From Adiantum capillus-veneris (Eukaryota; Streptophyta; Polypodiopsida; Polypodiales; Pteridaceae), in contig CM043958.1 in assembly GCA_014529385.2 (NCBI GenBank), positions 82,455,525-82,519,524 of the forward strand: a stretch of 64,000 nt of DNA, given 5' to 3'. Both the position numbers and the translations under genes were made by a program. Numbering within the stretch: position 1 is the first letter of the stretch; the number at the start of each line of letters is the position of its first letter. Below are positions 31,660 to 42,475 of this stretch, piece by piece. A model generated the notes under the pieces. It was not told the DNA's origin. It searched no databases and saw only the letters and a list, made by a program, of their open reading frames with translations.

Positions 31660-32150
31660 ATGAGTAAAACTTATTTATGTGGGTGAAAATGCAGCTAAGT
31701 TCATGCAGTTTACACAAGGTATCAAGCAAACATATGGCTTCTCAAACACATCATTGGAATGGGGAGATCATGGGTTTCAAGAAACTCAAGATGGCAAGCG
31801 TCTACCAAAGGTACAACATGTGTATATAGCTTCTCTATTGGTGCTTAACATGTCTTTGCCTCAACCTAGGTTTCTTACAAACTATACATGTTCTTTTACA
31901 GGCGGCTTTGAAGCTATTTATGTGGACCTTGGTAAGTTTTTATATGCAGAGTGGTTATCTTGAGAGCTTACCTCACAAGAGAAATTCCTCTATGGCCACA
32001 CTTATGCCACATCAAATGCTCTATTATGGGTGAAAATTGGTATGCAAATACCATATTGCAAAGCAAGGCTTGTCAATGAAATTTCCATACAGAAGATGGA
32101 ATCAAACAATGGGAGTATGGGAGGTGCTCGACTCCAATATTATTGTTTTT
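31660..32150 (+). pseudogene. Unrecognised gene fragment with one apparent intron
   Basis: An exon-like frame, AAKFMQFTQGIKQTYGFSNT followed by EWGDHGFQETQDGKRLPK, ends at CAAAG|GTACAAC (about 31810). A T-rich segment ending ACAG (about 31902) follows, and joining there keeps frame: AALKLFMWTLVSFYMQSGYL, then LPHKRNSSMATLMPHQML. A TGA near 32028 interrupts, and the frame then continues (KLVCKYHIAKQGLSMKFPY) to about 32142. The clean GT/AG intron and codon continuity suggest a captured or decayed host gene. I cannot name the protein. Confidence 0.4.
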
Positions 32151-32159
32151 TAAGAGATT

Positions 32160-33600
32160 TTGGACCTTCAAATATTCCCCCACACTAATATTGTTTTAAA
32201 TAGTTGTGTCAATGACGACTGGCACATTAGCAATCTGTGCAAGTACCTCAATCCATGAATAGTACATTGTAATGTATAGAAAAGAGAAGGGTTTTACTTG
32301 TAGAGACATCTCATTCCCGTGATGTCTCATTGTACAAGCTCAAACACAAGGCCTTATCTTAGTGAAAAATTTGTTTTACATCCCAAATCTATGCATAATT
32401 ATTGATTGTAGAGTTTAATTTAAGTTGTTTTGATCTTTTTTCAAGTTTATAGGTGTGATTATTTTGGTATTTCATGATTTTTTTGAGCTCTGAGCATTTC
32501 AACAGTAAAAGTAATTAAGTCTTAGAAAATGGCATCCAAGAGTTGTATTATTGTGCAAGTGCATGTTTAGTTCTCTATTTATCTTCCCAAAAAAAAACTC
32601 ACTTTTTTGTAATTAAGTGAATTCTAAGTAGTACTACCTGGAGGCACACATGTGTGAATATGAACTCGTTTTAAAGGAGTTACACCATATGATTGTCGAT
32701 TGATTTTCTAAAGCATGTGTAAAATCTGACAAGAATTTTTGCTATTGCCTATTGAAATTTGTCAAAGGGATTGCTAAGAGGGATTACAAGGTAGATGATC
32801 ACAATGGCCTCAGCGACTTGGGCATGGGGTGTATAGGTATCCAATTTCTTAATTGGGACATGGGCCTGGCTTTGCTAGTGCTTAAGGACATGGACAGGGA
32901 TAAGAACAAAGGAAAAAGCACAATGAGAGATAGGGAGGTTAAAGATATAAGATAGTATGAAGAGGCCCCAGTGAAGATTGTGCTCCTAGATGACTCTAAT
33001 CTGACGGAAAACATAAATTAAAAACTAGATGGAGATGAGGTGATAGAGGAGGTTCTAGACTTCTATCTACTCCCTTTGCATGCAATGGTGATAAAGGGTC
33101 ATCAATTTCTTTTTGTCAATGACATTTTCAAAGAATGTTGGACTTTGGTAGTATAAACAAAATTCTTAATTATTTCACGCTCCAACCTTTAGTATGGAGC
33201 TTTGGAAATTATGGGATTCATGCACTTTTTACTATGTTGTATATCATGCAAAGTGACTATGATAGCTCTCCATTTCCTACTCTTTTCACGAAGCGGTGGT
33301 GGTGGGGAGGTGATTTTTGTTTCCATTCAAGGACATTGTTCTTGTAATTTTTTCTTGACTCTATTGCTCGCTCCACTGTGGTTTGAGTTGTATTCTTCTT
33401 CCTCTTTTAAAATTTCTTTGGCATGGTCACTAAGGGTCTGGTATTGCGTACCCTCTTTGTAATAATTCTACTTATCCGAGAAAATGGGGTCACTTGGAAA
33501 AAGATTCAAAAGAATGTGTTGCATTCGGGACTTGTTGCATCCATCAAAGTCTCGGGTTTTTCTTGCACCATGATCAAGTTACATGCCTCGTTTTTGTGTT
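32160..33600. other. Mostly non-coding; weak plus-strand protein-like segment
   Basis: Around 32750-33150 a plus-strand frame with breaks reads FVKGIAKRDYKVDDHNG, then KDMDRDKNKGKST, then PVKIVLLDDSNLTENIN, then LDFYLLPLHAMVIKGHQF. It is protein-like but unrecognised. The remainder shows nothing definite. Confidence 0.3.
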
Positions 33601-34085
33601 GAAAAATTGGAGTTTTCCATGCGAGACCATGTTCCAAAGGCAAATTATGGCCAAATTAGGCATCTTTTGCACCAAAGAACCGTGTTGGGGGTGTTTCAGG
33701 ACTCGAGGGATTTGTACCAAGCTTCGTGCACCACGGTACACAAAAGATCTGTTTGACATACAAATAATGGCCAAATCAAGCATCTTTTACACCAAAGAAC
33801 GGCGTTGGGGGGTGTTTCAAGACCGGAGGAGTTGGGGCCAAGCTCTGTGTGCCATGGCAGGCAAAAGACCTGTTTAACACCCACTGGCACGGTTCTTTGG
33901 TGCAAAAGATGCTTGATTTGGCCATAATATGCAGATCAAACAGGGCTTTTGCATGCCGTGGCGTACGGATCTTGGTATAGACTCCTCGGGTCCCGAAACA
34001 CCCCCGACGCGGTTCTTTGGTGCAAAAGATGCCTGATTTGTCCATAATCTGCCCCCGAAACATGGCCTCACATGGAAAATCCGGC
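33600..34085. repeat. Fold-back repeat of about 125-bp units (two direct, two inverted)
   Basis: Units containing GGCATCTTTTGCACCAAAGA occur twice on the plus strand (about 33657 and 33778) and twice in reverse complement (about 33893-33912 and 34012-34031). The whole 33626-33880 block mirrors 33885-34085. The flanking phrase CAGGACTCGAGG / CTCCTCGGGTCCCG is conserved in both orientations. It would fold into a long hairpin with a very short loop. Open frames in it are by-products of the symmetry. Confidence 0.75.
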
Positions 34086-34089
34086 TAAT

Positions 34090-34740
34090 ATATTCCTATA
34101 AAAGAGAATATTCCGACAAACCCTAGTCTCGAGTAGCGATCGAAATCGGGGATTGATTTTTGGTTTTTTGGCGAGTGATTTTAGTTTTTTGACGAGTGAT
34201 TTTTCTCATGTACAATGGATTCTGCTCATTATGGGGTCTTAAAAACGTTTTTTTTTCTAAAATAAGGATTACAAGGGTAAATCAAGCTCCATACTTAACG
34301 TATTTTCATGTTCATCTTTAATAGAATAATTTGTCAAATCGCAAGAATTTTCACTATCATTAATGTAGGTAAGATATTGCTTAAGTTGGCCCAAACTTTT
34401 TTGAAAATCATTTTAGGCATGTAGTATAGTTGCGAAGCTTCTACGATATCTCAATAAAGATTGATGGGATTCAATACTCATTTAGGCTCAATAATAAATA
34501 GCAACTTATTGCATAAAATTCTTTTTTTTTAAATCCATCTTTTGGGTTCTTTGGAATCAAATAAAAGTCTTATTGTGTTTTTAACGTATAAAAACTATAC
34601 TTCCATGAATATTTCATATTGTATATAGAAGTTATGGTGAGATTATCAAAATCTACCATGACGTGAGTGGTCTAAGCCACTAACTTGATCCAAGGAACTT
34701 TGTGCATATGTCCTAAAGTCCACCACTTACACCATCATTC
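34090..34740. other. Spacer, no gene seen
   Basis: AT-rich sequence with no coding or repeat structure I can support. Confidence 0.5.
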
Positions 34741-34743
34741 TAG

Positions 34744-34830
34744 CATTTGGTCAAAGATTCATTAAGTTTTAAGTACTTACTTAAACGTCCAAATAAGAGG
34801 CCCTCCTATATCCCATTCCTTTCTTAGTTT
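34744..34830 (+). repeat. Direct repeat, copy A (pair at 36473-36557)
   Basis: About 85 bp containing TTGGTCAAAG, GATTAAGTTTTAA and GAGGCCCTCCTATA, repeated in the same orientation at 36473-36557. The pair encloses 1.64 kb that includes the coding minisatellite. It may be the residue of short LTRs or of a duplicated target region. Confidence 0.55.
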
Positions 34831-35790
34831 CTATAAAGACTAATTGTATTATTAGAAACTATATGTTTCATGTTCACATTCCAAATTTAGATGCCCTTTA
34901 TTTAGAAATACAAATAATGAGCTTTCCTTTGTTTTATGGTGCCCTGTGGCCATCCTTTCACCAGCCACTATTGATATCCAATTATGTACAAGAACGTGTC
35001 AACTACAAACATTCTTGGCTAACCTGGTTCTGGACACAAATTTTTGTGGGGCCAGAACATGAGGGAAAGAATAGTATTTCAAGACAAGTGCACACAATTA
35101 ACTTAAATGACAACATAAAGTAGCTTCAAAACAATGACAAAGTTCACTGCAAGTAAATGACACAATAAGAGAGAGATCCCACTGGCTTAGCATATGAGTT
35201 GTGTACTTAAGTGTTCCGTGCATGAGAACAAATCTAGGATCTCTCTCTCACTACCACTCTATTGCTCCGCCTTTTGGCCCCATTGTCTTGCCTTGCATTT
35301 GCAACAGCTTTCTTTGCACTTGTAAGTCTAGAAGACACTTTCAACCGATTCTTTGTTGTTGAGATTTGGTTCCACACTTGAATGTCCATCTTGGCTTGGT
35401 TGGTTCTTGGTTTGCAATTGAACCACAAAGTGACAGATTATATCTCCCTAGGGCTTGACTATTCAAGTATTGTAGGCATGAAGTTCCACGTTATTAACTT
35501 TTACAATACACCTTCTCCACTTAAAACATGAACACATAGATCTACAACATCAGAAGCTAAATACAATGTGAGTTTCCTAAATCCATAGTTGAATTCTATT
35601 GCAATATAAGCATTCAAAATTTTACCTCTTCCAAGAGAAAGTATTTGAACATTGTTGAGTTAATACCAACCCATATTGTGGTGTACATTGTTGAAATGCA
35701 TTGGAGTCAAGTTTTCCAACCATTGACTAGCAACTTTAAAATAAATATTTTGGAGGCACTAGTGCCAGTTTTGATGTTGCACATCAAGAA
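34831..35790. other. Spacer between direct repeat and minisatellite
   Basis: No recognised coding motif. It contains the phrase 'gaattctattgcaat' and 'taataccaacccatat', also found near 11900-11970, so part may belong to an old dispersed repeat. Confidence 0.35.
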
Positions 35791-35794
35791 AGAG

Positions 35795-36125
35795 GTTATG
35801 TAACTCAAAAGGGAGATGCAAGCTTGGGAAATGGAGAAAGAGGTTGCAGATCTGGAAGGAACTGTTGGAGCTATGGAGAAAGAGATTGCAAATCTAGAAG
35901 GAGATGTTGTAGCTATGGAGAAAGAGGTTGCAGGTTTAGAAGGAGAAGTTGTAGCTATGGAGAAAGAGGTTGCAGATCTAGAAGGAGATGTTGTAGCTAC
36001 GGAGAAAGAGGTTGCAGTTTTATAAGAAGATGATGTAGCTATGGAGGAAGAGGTTGCAGGTTAAGAAGGAGATGTTGTAACTATGGAGGAAGAGGTTGCA
36101 AATCTAGAAGGAGATGTTACAAAGG
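35795..36125 (+). repeat. 42-bp coding minisatellite (heptad-repeat coiled coil)
   Basis: About 7.5 copies of a 42-bp unit encode MEKEVADLEGDVVA, exactly two heptads. The unbroken frame runs from about 35774 to 36023 and continues past TAA at about 36022 and again near 36060 in the same repeat register. As protein it would be an acidic coiled coil. Whether it is part of a real gene is unknown; there is no recognisable flanking exon. Confidence 0.75.
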
Positions 36126-36129
36126 TAGA

Positions 36130-36470
36130 ATGATGTGTGGTAGGCTACTTTACAAAATATACCCTAGCATGAGAAGAGGAGGAGAGATAGATGTTAGGGC
36201 ATTTTAGAGAGAGAGTGGGGATAAAGATTGTAACTATGCACTTTTTAGTAGCTGAAGGGAGAGAAAGAGAGCTTGGGAAACTTTTGGAGGGGGTGAAACA
36301 AGAAGAGAGAGACAAAGAAGGGACAAGAGAGGGAAACTTTTAATAGTTGAAAATTAAAAAGGTTCTTTTGTGGGGAGAGTAACTCCAACCAAATCTAGTA
36401 AAATCTGCATATATTCTCCAAGAAAATAAGCAAAAGTATTTGTATGTCTAGGCCATCTACCCCTCCAGTA
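36130..36470. other. Purine-rich spacer, no gene seen
   Basis: Rich in GAGAGA, AAGAAG and GGGAGAG on the plus strand; no coding motif. Confidence 0.4.
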
Positions 36471-36472
36471 TA

Positions 36473-36557
36473 GCCCTTGGTCAAAGCTTGATTAAGTTTT
36501 AAATATTTTCTTAAACTGCCAAATAAAGAGGCCCTCCTATACCCCATTCCCTTCCTA
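36473..36557 (+). repeat. Direct repeat, copy B (pair at 34744-34830)
   Basis: Same orientation as copy A. It ends directly where the miniature copia derivative begins. Confidence 0.55.
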
Positions 36558-36559
36558 AT

Positions 36560-37390
36560 GCTGATTATAGTGTGAAGGCATATCCAGATGTGGAATACCT
36601 AGTGTCTACAGCACCCCCAAATCAACATTGACAAACCAATCAAACAACTGTATAGAACCTTAAGATGCACACTCTCCAAAAGATATCACCTTAATTGGAG
36701 ATCGTTTAATGATGGATCTCGGGAATATCAAATCCGCTTCCTAGACTACTCTTCCTTGTTGTTCTAAGCTCCTCAGATAGAACCACTCTTTGATACCATG
36801 TCAAGAGATAGAGAAGGAGAGATCTTGAGCTCTTGCAAGCAGACACACACACACACACAAAGATAAAGGCAAAAGACTGTACTTCTTCTTCTTTACTAGC
36901 TCAAGATAAGAGGTCTACAAAACATAATGGAAAATACTACATACAAGGGGAACTAGTACAATGGTCTAGTATGAACCTCTAGTGAATGAGGTGAATAGAT
37001 AAGTGTGCCATCACTCTTGTCGATAGACTAGCTTGATGCAGTACATTTGTAGTATCACTAGCAAAGATATGCATATCCACCAAGGTTTTGCCACTGATAG
37101 ACATCCATGAGTTGTACATGTTGAGCTTGACATCTCAATAGATTGATCTACCAATTATTTTATTTCAATTTTCTAGGAAATGGTGTTGCTTGATAGTGTG
37201 AATGCATAGCCAATTATGGAAACCTTGGTGTCAATGTCACCCCCAAATTAGCATGGTAGACCAACCAAAGGACTGTATAGAACCTTGAGATGCACACTCT
37301 CCAAAAGAGATCACCTCAATTGGAGATCATTAATGATGGCTCTTGCAAATACCAAAGCTGCTTCCTAGATTTCTCTTGCTTATCGCTTTT
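36560..37390 (-). mobile_element. Fifth miniature copia copy (internal-LTR-internal)
   Basis: An LTR at 36799-37132 is flanked on both sides by the same ~240-285-bp internal segment as in the 29.1-31.2 kb array. The primer site TGGTATCAAAGAG (minus) abuts the LTR at 36798. Having internal sequence on both sides shows that this copy too derives from a tandem (LTR-internal)n arrangement. Confidence 0.7.
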
Positions 37391-37868
37391 GTTCATTTCC
37401 AACTTTTGGGCATACTTGATTACCTACCATTTAATCACATAACCCTTTGCCTATACTTGGTCCTGCGTAAGTCTTTCCTAAGCTATGAATCTTTTCTCAT
37501 TCATTTCAGGCATTGAACAACCCTTCATGTATGAAAAATTCAAGAAATGCAAACCATTGCAATATATGAGATGAAAGAAGAAGACACGCAGACACAAAAT
37601 CATGTTCTTGAAAATGATGAATATGCTGCTTCCAGATAACATGTTACCATATACATGTGGTAGTGATGTGTGTGAACACACTTAGGACTGCCGAGATATT
37701 TTTTCCCTCGATAGGAGGTTTTTTCCCCGTGCATTGTATATACGCCCATCATTCTAGGGCTATCTATCTTTCCATTGCATACTAAGTAATATACTCTCTG
37801 TTGTGTGCCTTGAGCTTCCTTCATCTTCTCCAAGCTGTGTGTGTTTGCCTGCAACCCTAATTTCAACA
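37391..37868 (+). repeat. Partial 5' LTR of a plus-strand copia-type element
   Basis: The end ...CCCTAATTTCAACA at 37868 is followed by AC and a perfect primer site. The LTR start was not found, so it is probably truncated by the miniature element upstream. Confidence 0.5.
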
Positions 37869-37870
37869 AC

Positions 37871-37882
37871 TGGTATCAGAGC
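37871..37882 (+). promoter_or_regulatory. Initiator-Met tRNA primer-binding site
   Basis: TGGTATCAGAGC, the canonical plant copia primer site, located 2 bp after the LTR terminus. It is followed by about 260 bp of leader and then by unrelated LINE sequence. Confidence 0.85.
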
Positions 37883-38149
37883 AGGTTGCGTCCTCCTGGG
37901 CTTAGTCACCTGTAGCTCCAACCTATGCCTACTCACTTTCCTTGATTTCTGTGAGCTTTGGCGAGCGTTCACAGGTCGACAAATATTCTGGGAATGCTCG
38001 AAGATCTTAGTTTGCTCAAATTTCTAATTCGAGCTCATTTCGGCCTCTCTTTTCACTATAGGCATTTTTGCACAGGCTATTTCGTCATTTTGTGTAGAAA
38101 TTTTGTCAGTGCCGTTTTCTGCATAACAGGTCCCGTACAGTCTACTACA

Positions 38150-38500
38150 GTTTGTGCTATATAGCACGTGTTTTTCCCACAGACCATCCTCTCCTCACGT
38201 TCACCGTCTCATTCCAGTTCAGCACAGCTAGACTGACACAGACATCTACACATACCCGATACAGTCTTACTTCGGAGACTAATTCTCTCTATATAGATGG
38301 TATCTATAGAGGCTTATGCCCAGAGGATCCAGGGAGACCTCTACACTTATATATTGACAGAGACACTACAGGATGCAACAGCAGAGGCATACCCACACAC
38401 TGAGCCTGGGCAGCGACAACATTCTGGGAGCACACCCCAAAATAGCTGGTATGATGAGGAATGTAGAGAGACCAGAGCCCGACTTCAGAGGGAGGTACTT
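38150..38500 (+). pseudogene. LINE fragment (endonuclease end and linker)
   Basis: It reads HPLLTFTVSFQFSTARLTQT, then TRYSLTSETNSLYIDG, and then in another frame a block containing ATAEAYPHTEPGQRQHSG and NSWYDEECRETRARLQRE. The same order occurs in the LINE at 47.3-51.55 kb (DHALLTLSVSFEYN..., ATEAYPHTQPGQRCHSG, NSWYDEECRQRRA). It belongs to the same family and is joined directly to gypsy RT sequence at about 38500. Confidence 0.7.
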
Positions 38501-38765
38501 CGAGTGAAAGACCTTCTTGAAAAGAGTCTCATTCAGCCTAGTATTTCACCTTACTATTCTCTGGTTTTATTGGTACTAAAGAAAGACGGACCGGCCACCT
38601 TACCGTGTTAGCCGAGCCCAGAATGAAGAAATCATGAACCGAGTGAAAGACCTTCTTGAAAAGAGTCTCATTCAGCCTAGTACTTCACCTTATTGTTCTC
38701 TGGTTTTATTGGTACTAAAGAAAGACGGATCTTGGAGAATGTGCATTGACTATAGAGCATGTGGA
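38500..38765 (+). pseudogene. Duplicated gypsy reverse-transcriptase N-terminal fragment
   Basis: RVKDLLEKSLIQPS.SPY.S then LVLLVLKKDG is present twice, at 38502-38592 and 38640-38730. The second copy continues SWRMCIDYRA. These are the first RT motifs of Ty3/gypsy (elle.g.I.pS.SP..sPvl.VkKKDGs.R.CvDYR.LN). The two ~90-bp copies differ by only a few bases and lie 138 bp apart. Confidence 0.75.
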
Positions 38766-39230
38766 CGCAGATTCTGAGAGCTGAGGATTCGCGGGAGTTG
38801 TACTTTGCTCGAGATTTAATAAAGTAAAGAAATATCGAAAGGGCTTCCAGACTCTGCGTCCAGATGCTCTGAGAAGTGAGGCCCTTGGGTTCTTTTTATT
38901 CTTACAAAGGGATGCCAAAAGAAAATCCCCAAAAGCAGTAAACTTAAAAGCAATGAGTTCCAAAAGCTTCTAAATCAAAAACAATGTAATCCCAAAAGAA
39001 ACAGGTCAGAAAGCTGCCTCTAAAAAGGATCAACGCAAATTACAAAATTCCGTACAATCTGCCACGCTAGCAATGCAATTTACGAGTGTTCGTACAATCA
39101 ACGCTTTTTACGGAATCTGCCATGTCATCAGCTTGTCAACGCACTTTGCGGGCATTCCGTACTGTTTTGCCACGTCATCATTTGTTATGTGCGTGTCGGG
39201 GTAGTTCTGCCACGTCATCATTTTGTGACA
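38766..39230 (-). repeat. Truncated 3' LTR of gag-only gypsy, with inverted end
   Basis: 38850-39230 matches the LTR at 41692-42280 in the same orientation and ends TTTTGTGACA. The adjoining 38760-38850 matches another part of the same LTR in reverse complement. The low-coordinate end is therefore an LTR fold-back rather than a clean terminus. Confidence 0.65.
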
Positions 39231-39242
39231 TACCCCCCTCTT
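39231..39242 (-). promoter_or_regulatory. Polypurine tract
   Basis: On the minus strand AAGAGGGGGGTA immediately precedes the 3' LTR start TGTCACAAAATG, as expected for plus-strand priming of an LTR retrotransposon. Confidence 0.65.
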
Positions 39243-40220
39243 GAAAGAATTGTAATGGCCCTCGATTACGCCTGCAAAACAGACAGAGGCCATAAACCAA
39301 TTCAGTAGACACTGACTCTAAGTACCGACGCACTAGACAACACACATCCAGTACTTGTACAAAGACGACAGTCACATCACATCAGATCACATTCACATTC
39401 ACATCACATAGAATCTAGGACTGTGATTCCTAGCGACATATTTAGCAATTGCATCTAGATCCGCACCGGATCTCACGGATGTCGATTTAACTAATCCCAT
39501 ATCGTGATCATGTCCATAGATTCTGAGACTGAAATGCTGCAGTCATTTGGTCAATCATTCCACTCAAGCACCGGCGTGTGTGAGTAATCATTTCCGGGGA
39601 TCCCTATCAAAGTACTTCTCTCATAAAGTCATTCAGTAGAATATTGTCAGTACATCAGTATCCCTGAAACCCAAAGGGAAATCATTGACTCTATTCCGTC
39701 CAGGTAATCTGTGATAAAGGAGCAAAGTAACTCCCCTCTTGTGTAGTCCCACCTGCACCCCGATTCAACCTGTTGATCTGTGTAAACTCTTGAAATAGCC
39801 ACAACTAGACCAAAAGCATCGAGGTAAAGTTCCAAATTTGAGGAGTATCTGCTCAGTCCTCCTCCTCCATCCATTTCGCATTCAATGCCGGATGGTTCTT
39901 AACTAAGAACCACCGTTCACTTTACCTTTCTCTTTCCTATCTTGGAAAGCGAGTATCTGTTCCGAAACGAGTATCCTCTTGCTCTCTTTCATTTCAGGTT
40001 CATCCGGGAGCTATCACTGCTCCAAAGCCATCATCATCTCATTCATAATCGTGTTATATGCTTACAAATAACAGGTTCTTCCATACAACATTGGTTTCAT
40101 TCAAAATCTTCTTCCAAAAAGTCTTATTTCATAAATTCATACAACAAAATAATGCTAATTCATCCATAATGTTCTATCTAAAATTTGTTCTGGAACGAGT
40201 ATCTCCTCGTCCCGCTGTAT
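39243..40220 (-). other. Internal region of gag-only gypsy, no pol motif
   Basis: About 1 kb between the zinc knuckle of Gag and the polypurine tract. A minus-strand frame at 39874-39647 has no recognised domain. Protease, RT, RNase H and integrase motifs are not visible. Confidence 0.45.
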
Positions 40221-41640
40221 TCCTATTTTGTCAGTCATCCTTATTCTTGTGCCTTGTTGGGGCACTGTGCAACGATATGCCCTTGTTGATCACATTCAAA
40301 ACACTTTCCTGCTTTGAAATATTCATCTTTCTGGTCTTTTGTCAGTCGAAATTGTGTATCTCTATACTCTTCTGTCAGTCGAGCTCGTATATCCGTCTGC
40401 CGTCTGTTTCTGTTCTGACTTGTCGAAGGTTCATCTGGTGGGTAGGTCAAGTTACCCAAATGCATAGCGAATCTCTGCTTAGCATGTCCCTTCAATTGTT
40501 GAATGGACTCTGACTTCTTCTCAAGACAGTAGTCTCGAATTTCTTTGGGAAGTCCACAACAAAACCGCTCAATCTACTCCTTAAAACTGATCTTCTTGAA
40601 AGAAGAGGTCGGAAAGAAAGTATACAAAAATCTTTCACAATAACCATCCAAAGTATCACCCCTCATCATCCGAAGGTGGTTCCAATTGATTCTCACATCT
40701 TGTTCGTACTTCTTGAGTGAGCCATGAAGAAATAAAAAGTTTCTTGAATTTTAGCCACTCTGTTGGTGCTTCTTTTATTAATAAAAAAGGTTGGACCACC
40801 ATGTCCGAGCATTGCCTTTCAAAAAGGATAATCTTTGAGTGCTTTGTATAGCGGCCTCTTGAAAATGCTATATCAAATTTTTGGATAAAGGCTAAAGCCT
40901 TAGGAGCATCTCAAAAACCTGAAAAGGTTTCAAAGTTTACTTCATGTCCATCCTCTTTGAATTCCTTAGCCTTCTTGCCCTTGTCGTTGAGAAAATCATA
41001 TTGATTGGCTCTGTAAAAGTGCTTTCTTTTTTTTGATTAAAAATATAGTCCGCTCGTCGTTTCTTGCCCTTTCTATCCTCATCACTAGAGTGAGAAAAGG
41101 ATGAACTATCCGAGTTGTCAGAAGAAGATGAGGACGAACTAGACAATGCTTCGAAGCGTACACCTTGTTTTGTTTTCTTGCTTTCTCAAAAGAGGATTTT
41201 TGGCCCAAGTAACCAGTGAAGTCAATTCCCTTGTTACGTTTCTTCAGTTGCTTCTCCTTTGACCGAAATAGTTGGTTGACTCGTTTTTCGACAACATCCT
41301 CGACTTCATTTTCAGTAAACATCCTTGGAGTAGGAGGTTTCTTGATTTGCCGGTTTTATTGGTGATTCAATGGCTTTTTACCAATGAGTATGCACTTCAT
41401 CCATCAGGTGACAGGTCAAAAATTTGGCATACTGTGGATCCTTTGCAAACTGGAGCATCTGCTTTGCGCACTCATCAACCTGCTGTTGACGTTGCATCTC
41501 CATGAGTTGATACTGCGTAGACCGAGGTGGCCCGTACTGGTTGTCTGCTAATACACTTGAACTTTTCGTACCGCCTCCCGTTTTCGAGGTGGCAGGGGGA
41601 GGCGTTTGATTCTTGCCTGAATCCATGTGTGTCGAGAGAA
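40221..41640 (-). pseudogene. Ty3/gypsy Gag remnant
   Basis: The start is likely MDSGKNQTPPPATSK near 41621. It continues to MEMQRQQQVDECAKQM, NEVEDVVEKRVNQLFRSKEK and a Ser/Asp-rich stretch. Decayed capsid blocks follow at about 40900-40560 (TWW, GSLKKYEQDV..NW), then MHLGNLTYPPDEPSTSQN. It ends with zinc knuckle CFECDQQGHIVAQC (C-x2-C-x4-H-x4-C) at about 40300. At least three frame changes break it. Confidence 0.65.
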
Positions 41641-41678
41641 GAAGGATCGGATTTCCCGGTAGAAGAGAAATCGGCTGT

Positions 41679-41691
41679 GCTCTGATACCAC
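41679..41691 (-). promoter_or_regulatory. Primer-binding site of gag-only gypsy
   Basis: On the minus strand GTGGTATCAGAGC lies directly next to the LTR terminus at 41692, complementary to initiator tRNA-Met. Confidence 0.8.
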
Positions 41692-42280
41692 TGTCACAAA
41701 CTTGGGCACCCCAAGTCAGAAATCTGGCACGACACACGAGAGAATCACTTCAAATACTTCAAAACTTTATCTCAATTTCACAATTGAGTTGACACGGTCC
41801 GGTGTAGTTCCGTGCCCAGAGGTATTGGCCCCAAAGACTGGGGCCCCTTTCGGTATTTATTTTTATATTAATACTTGATCAAAGTTACAACTGCTTGCGA
41901 GTCCTCTGCTCTCAGACTCTACGTCCGGATGCTCGGAGAAGTGAGGCCCTTGGGCTCTTTTTACTCTTACGAAGGGATGCCAAAAGTAGAGCCCCAAAAG
42001 CAGTAAACTCAAAAGCAATGAGTTCTAAAAGCTTGTAACTCAAAAACCATATAGTCAAAAATCTACCTCTAAAAAGTATCAGCGCAAATTATGGAATTCC
42101 GTACAATTTGCCACGCCAATAGGGCAATTTACGGGCGTCCGTATAATTAACGTTTTTTTACAGAATCTGCCACATCATCGACTTGTCAGCACACTTTATA
42201 GGCAGTCCGTATTGTTTTGCCACATCACCATCTGATATGTGCGTGTCCAGGCAGTTCTACCACGTCATCATTTTATGACA
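41692..42280 (-). repeat. 5' LTR of gag-only gypsy
   Basis: 589 bp, TGTCACAAAC... to ...TTTTATGACA on the plus strand. It contains 'gacacggtccggtgtagttccgtgcc' and repeated GCCACGTCATCA motifs. It pairs with the truncated LTR at 38766-39230. Confidence 0.75.
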
Positions 42281-42285
42281 TACAC

Positions 42286-42475
42286 AATAGAGATTCACTT
42301 AAAATAATCACAACTACTGAGTCAACACGGCTCGGCATAGTTCCGTGCCAAGAGAGATTGGCCCCAAAGATTGGCGTCGCTTTTGGTATTTCTTTTTATA
42401 TTAATCTTTGAGCTTAGTACAACTCCCGTTGGTGCTCACTCTCAGACTCTGCGTCCAGATGCTATGAGAAGTGAG
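42286..42475 (-). repeat. Additional partial LTR copy
   Basis: Homologous to 41740-41960 in the same orientation (CACGGCTCGGCATAGTTCCG, GGCCCCAAAGA, CTCAGACTCTGCGTCC). It lies directly beside the 5' LTR and abuts LINE sequence at 42476. Confidence 0.65.

Noticed and set aside
33574-34071. Overlapping ORFs on both strands containing CTKEP and SIFCT
   Set aside because: They follow from the inverted repeat symmetry of the fold-back, not from a gene.
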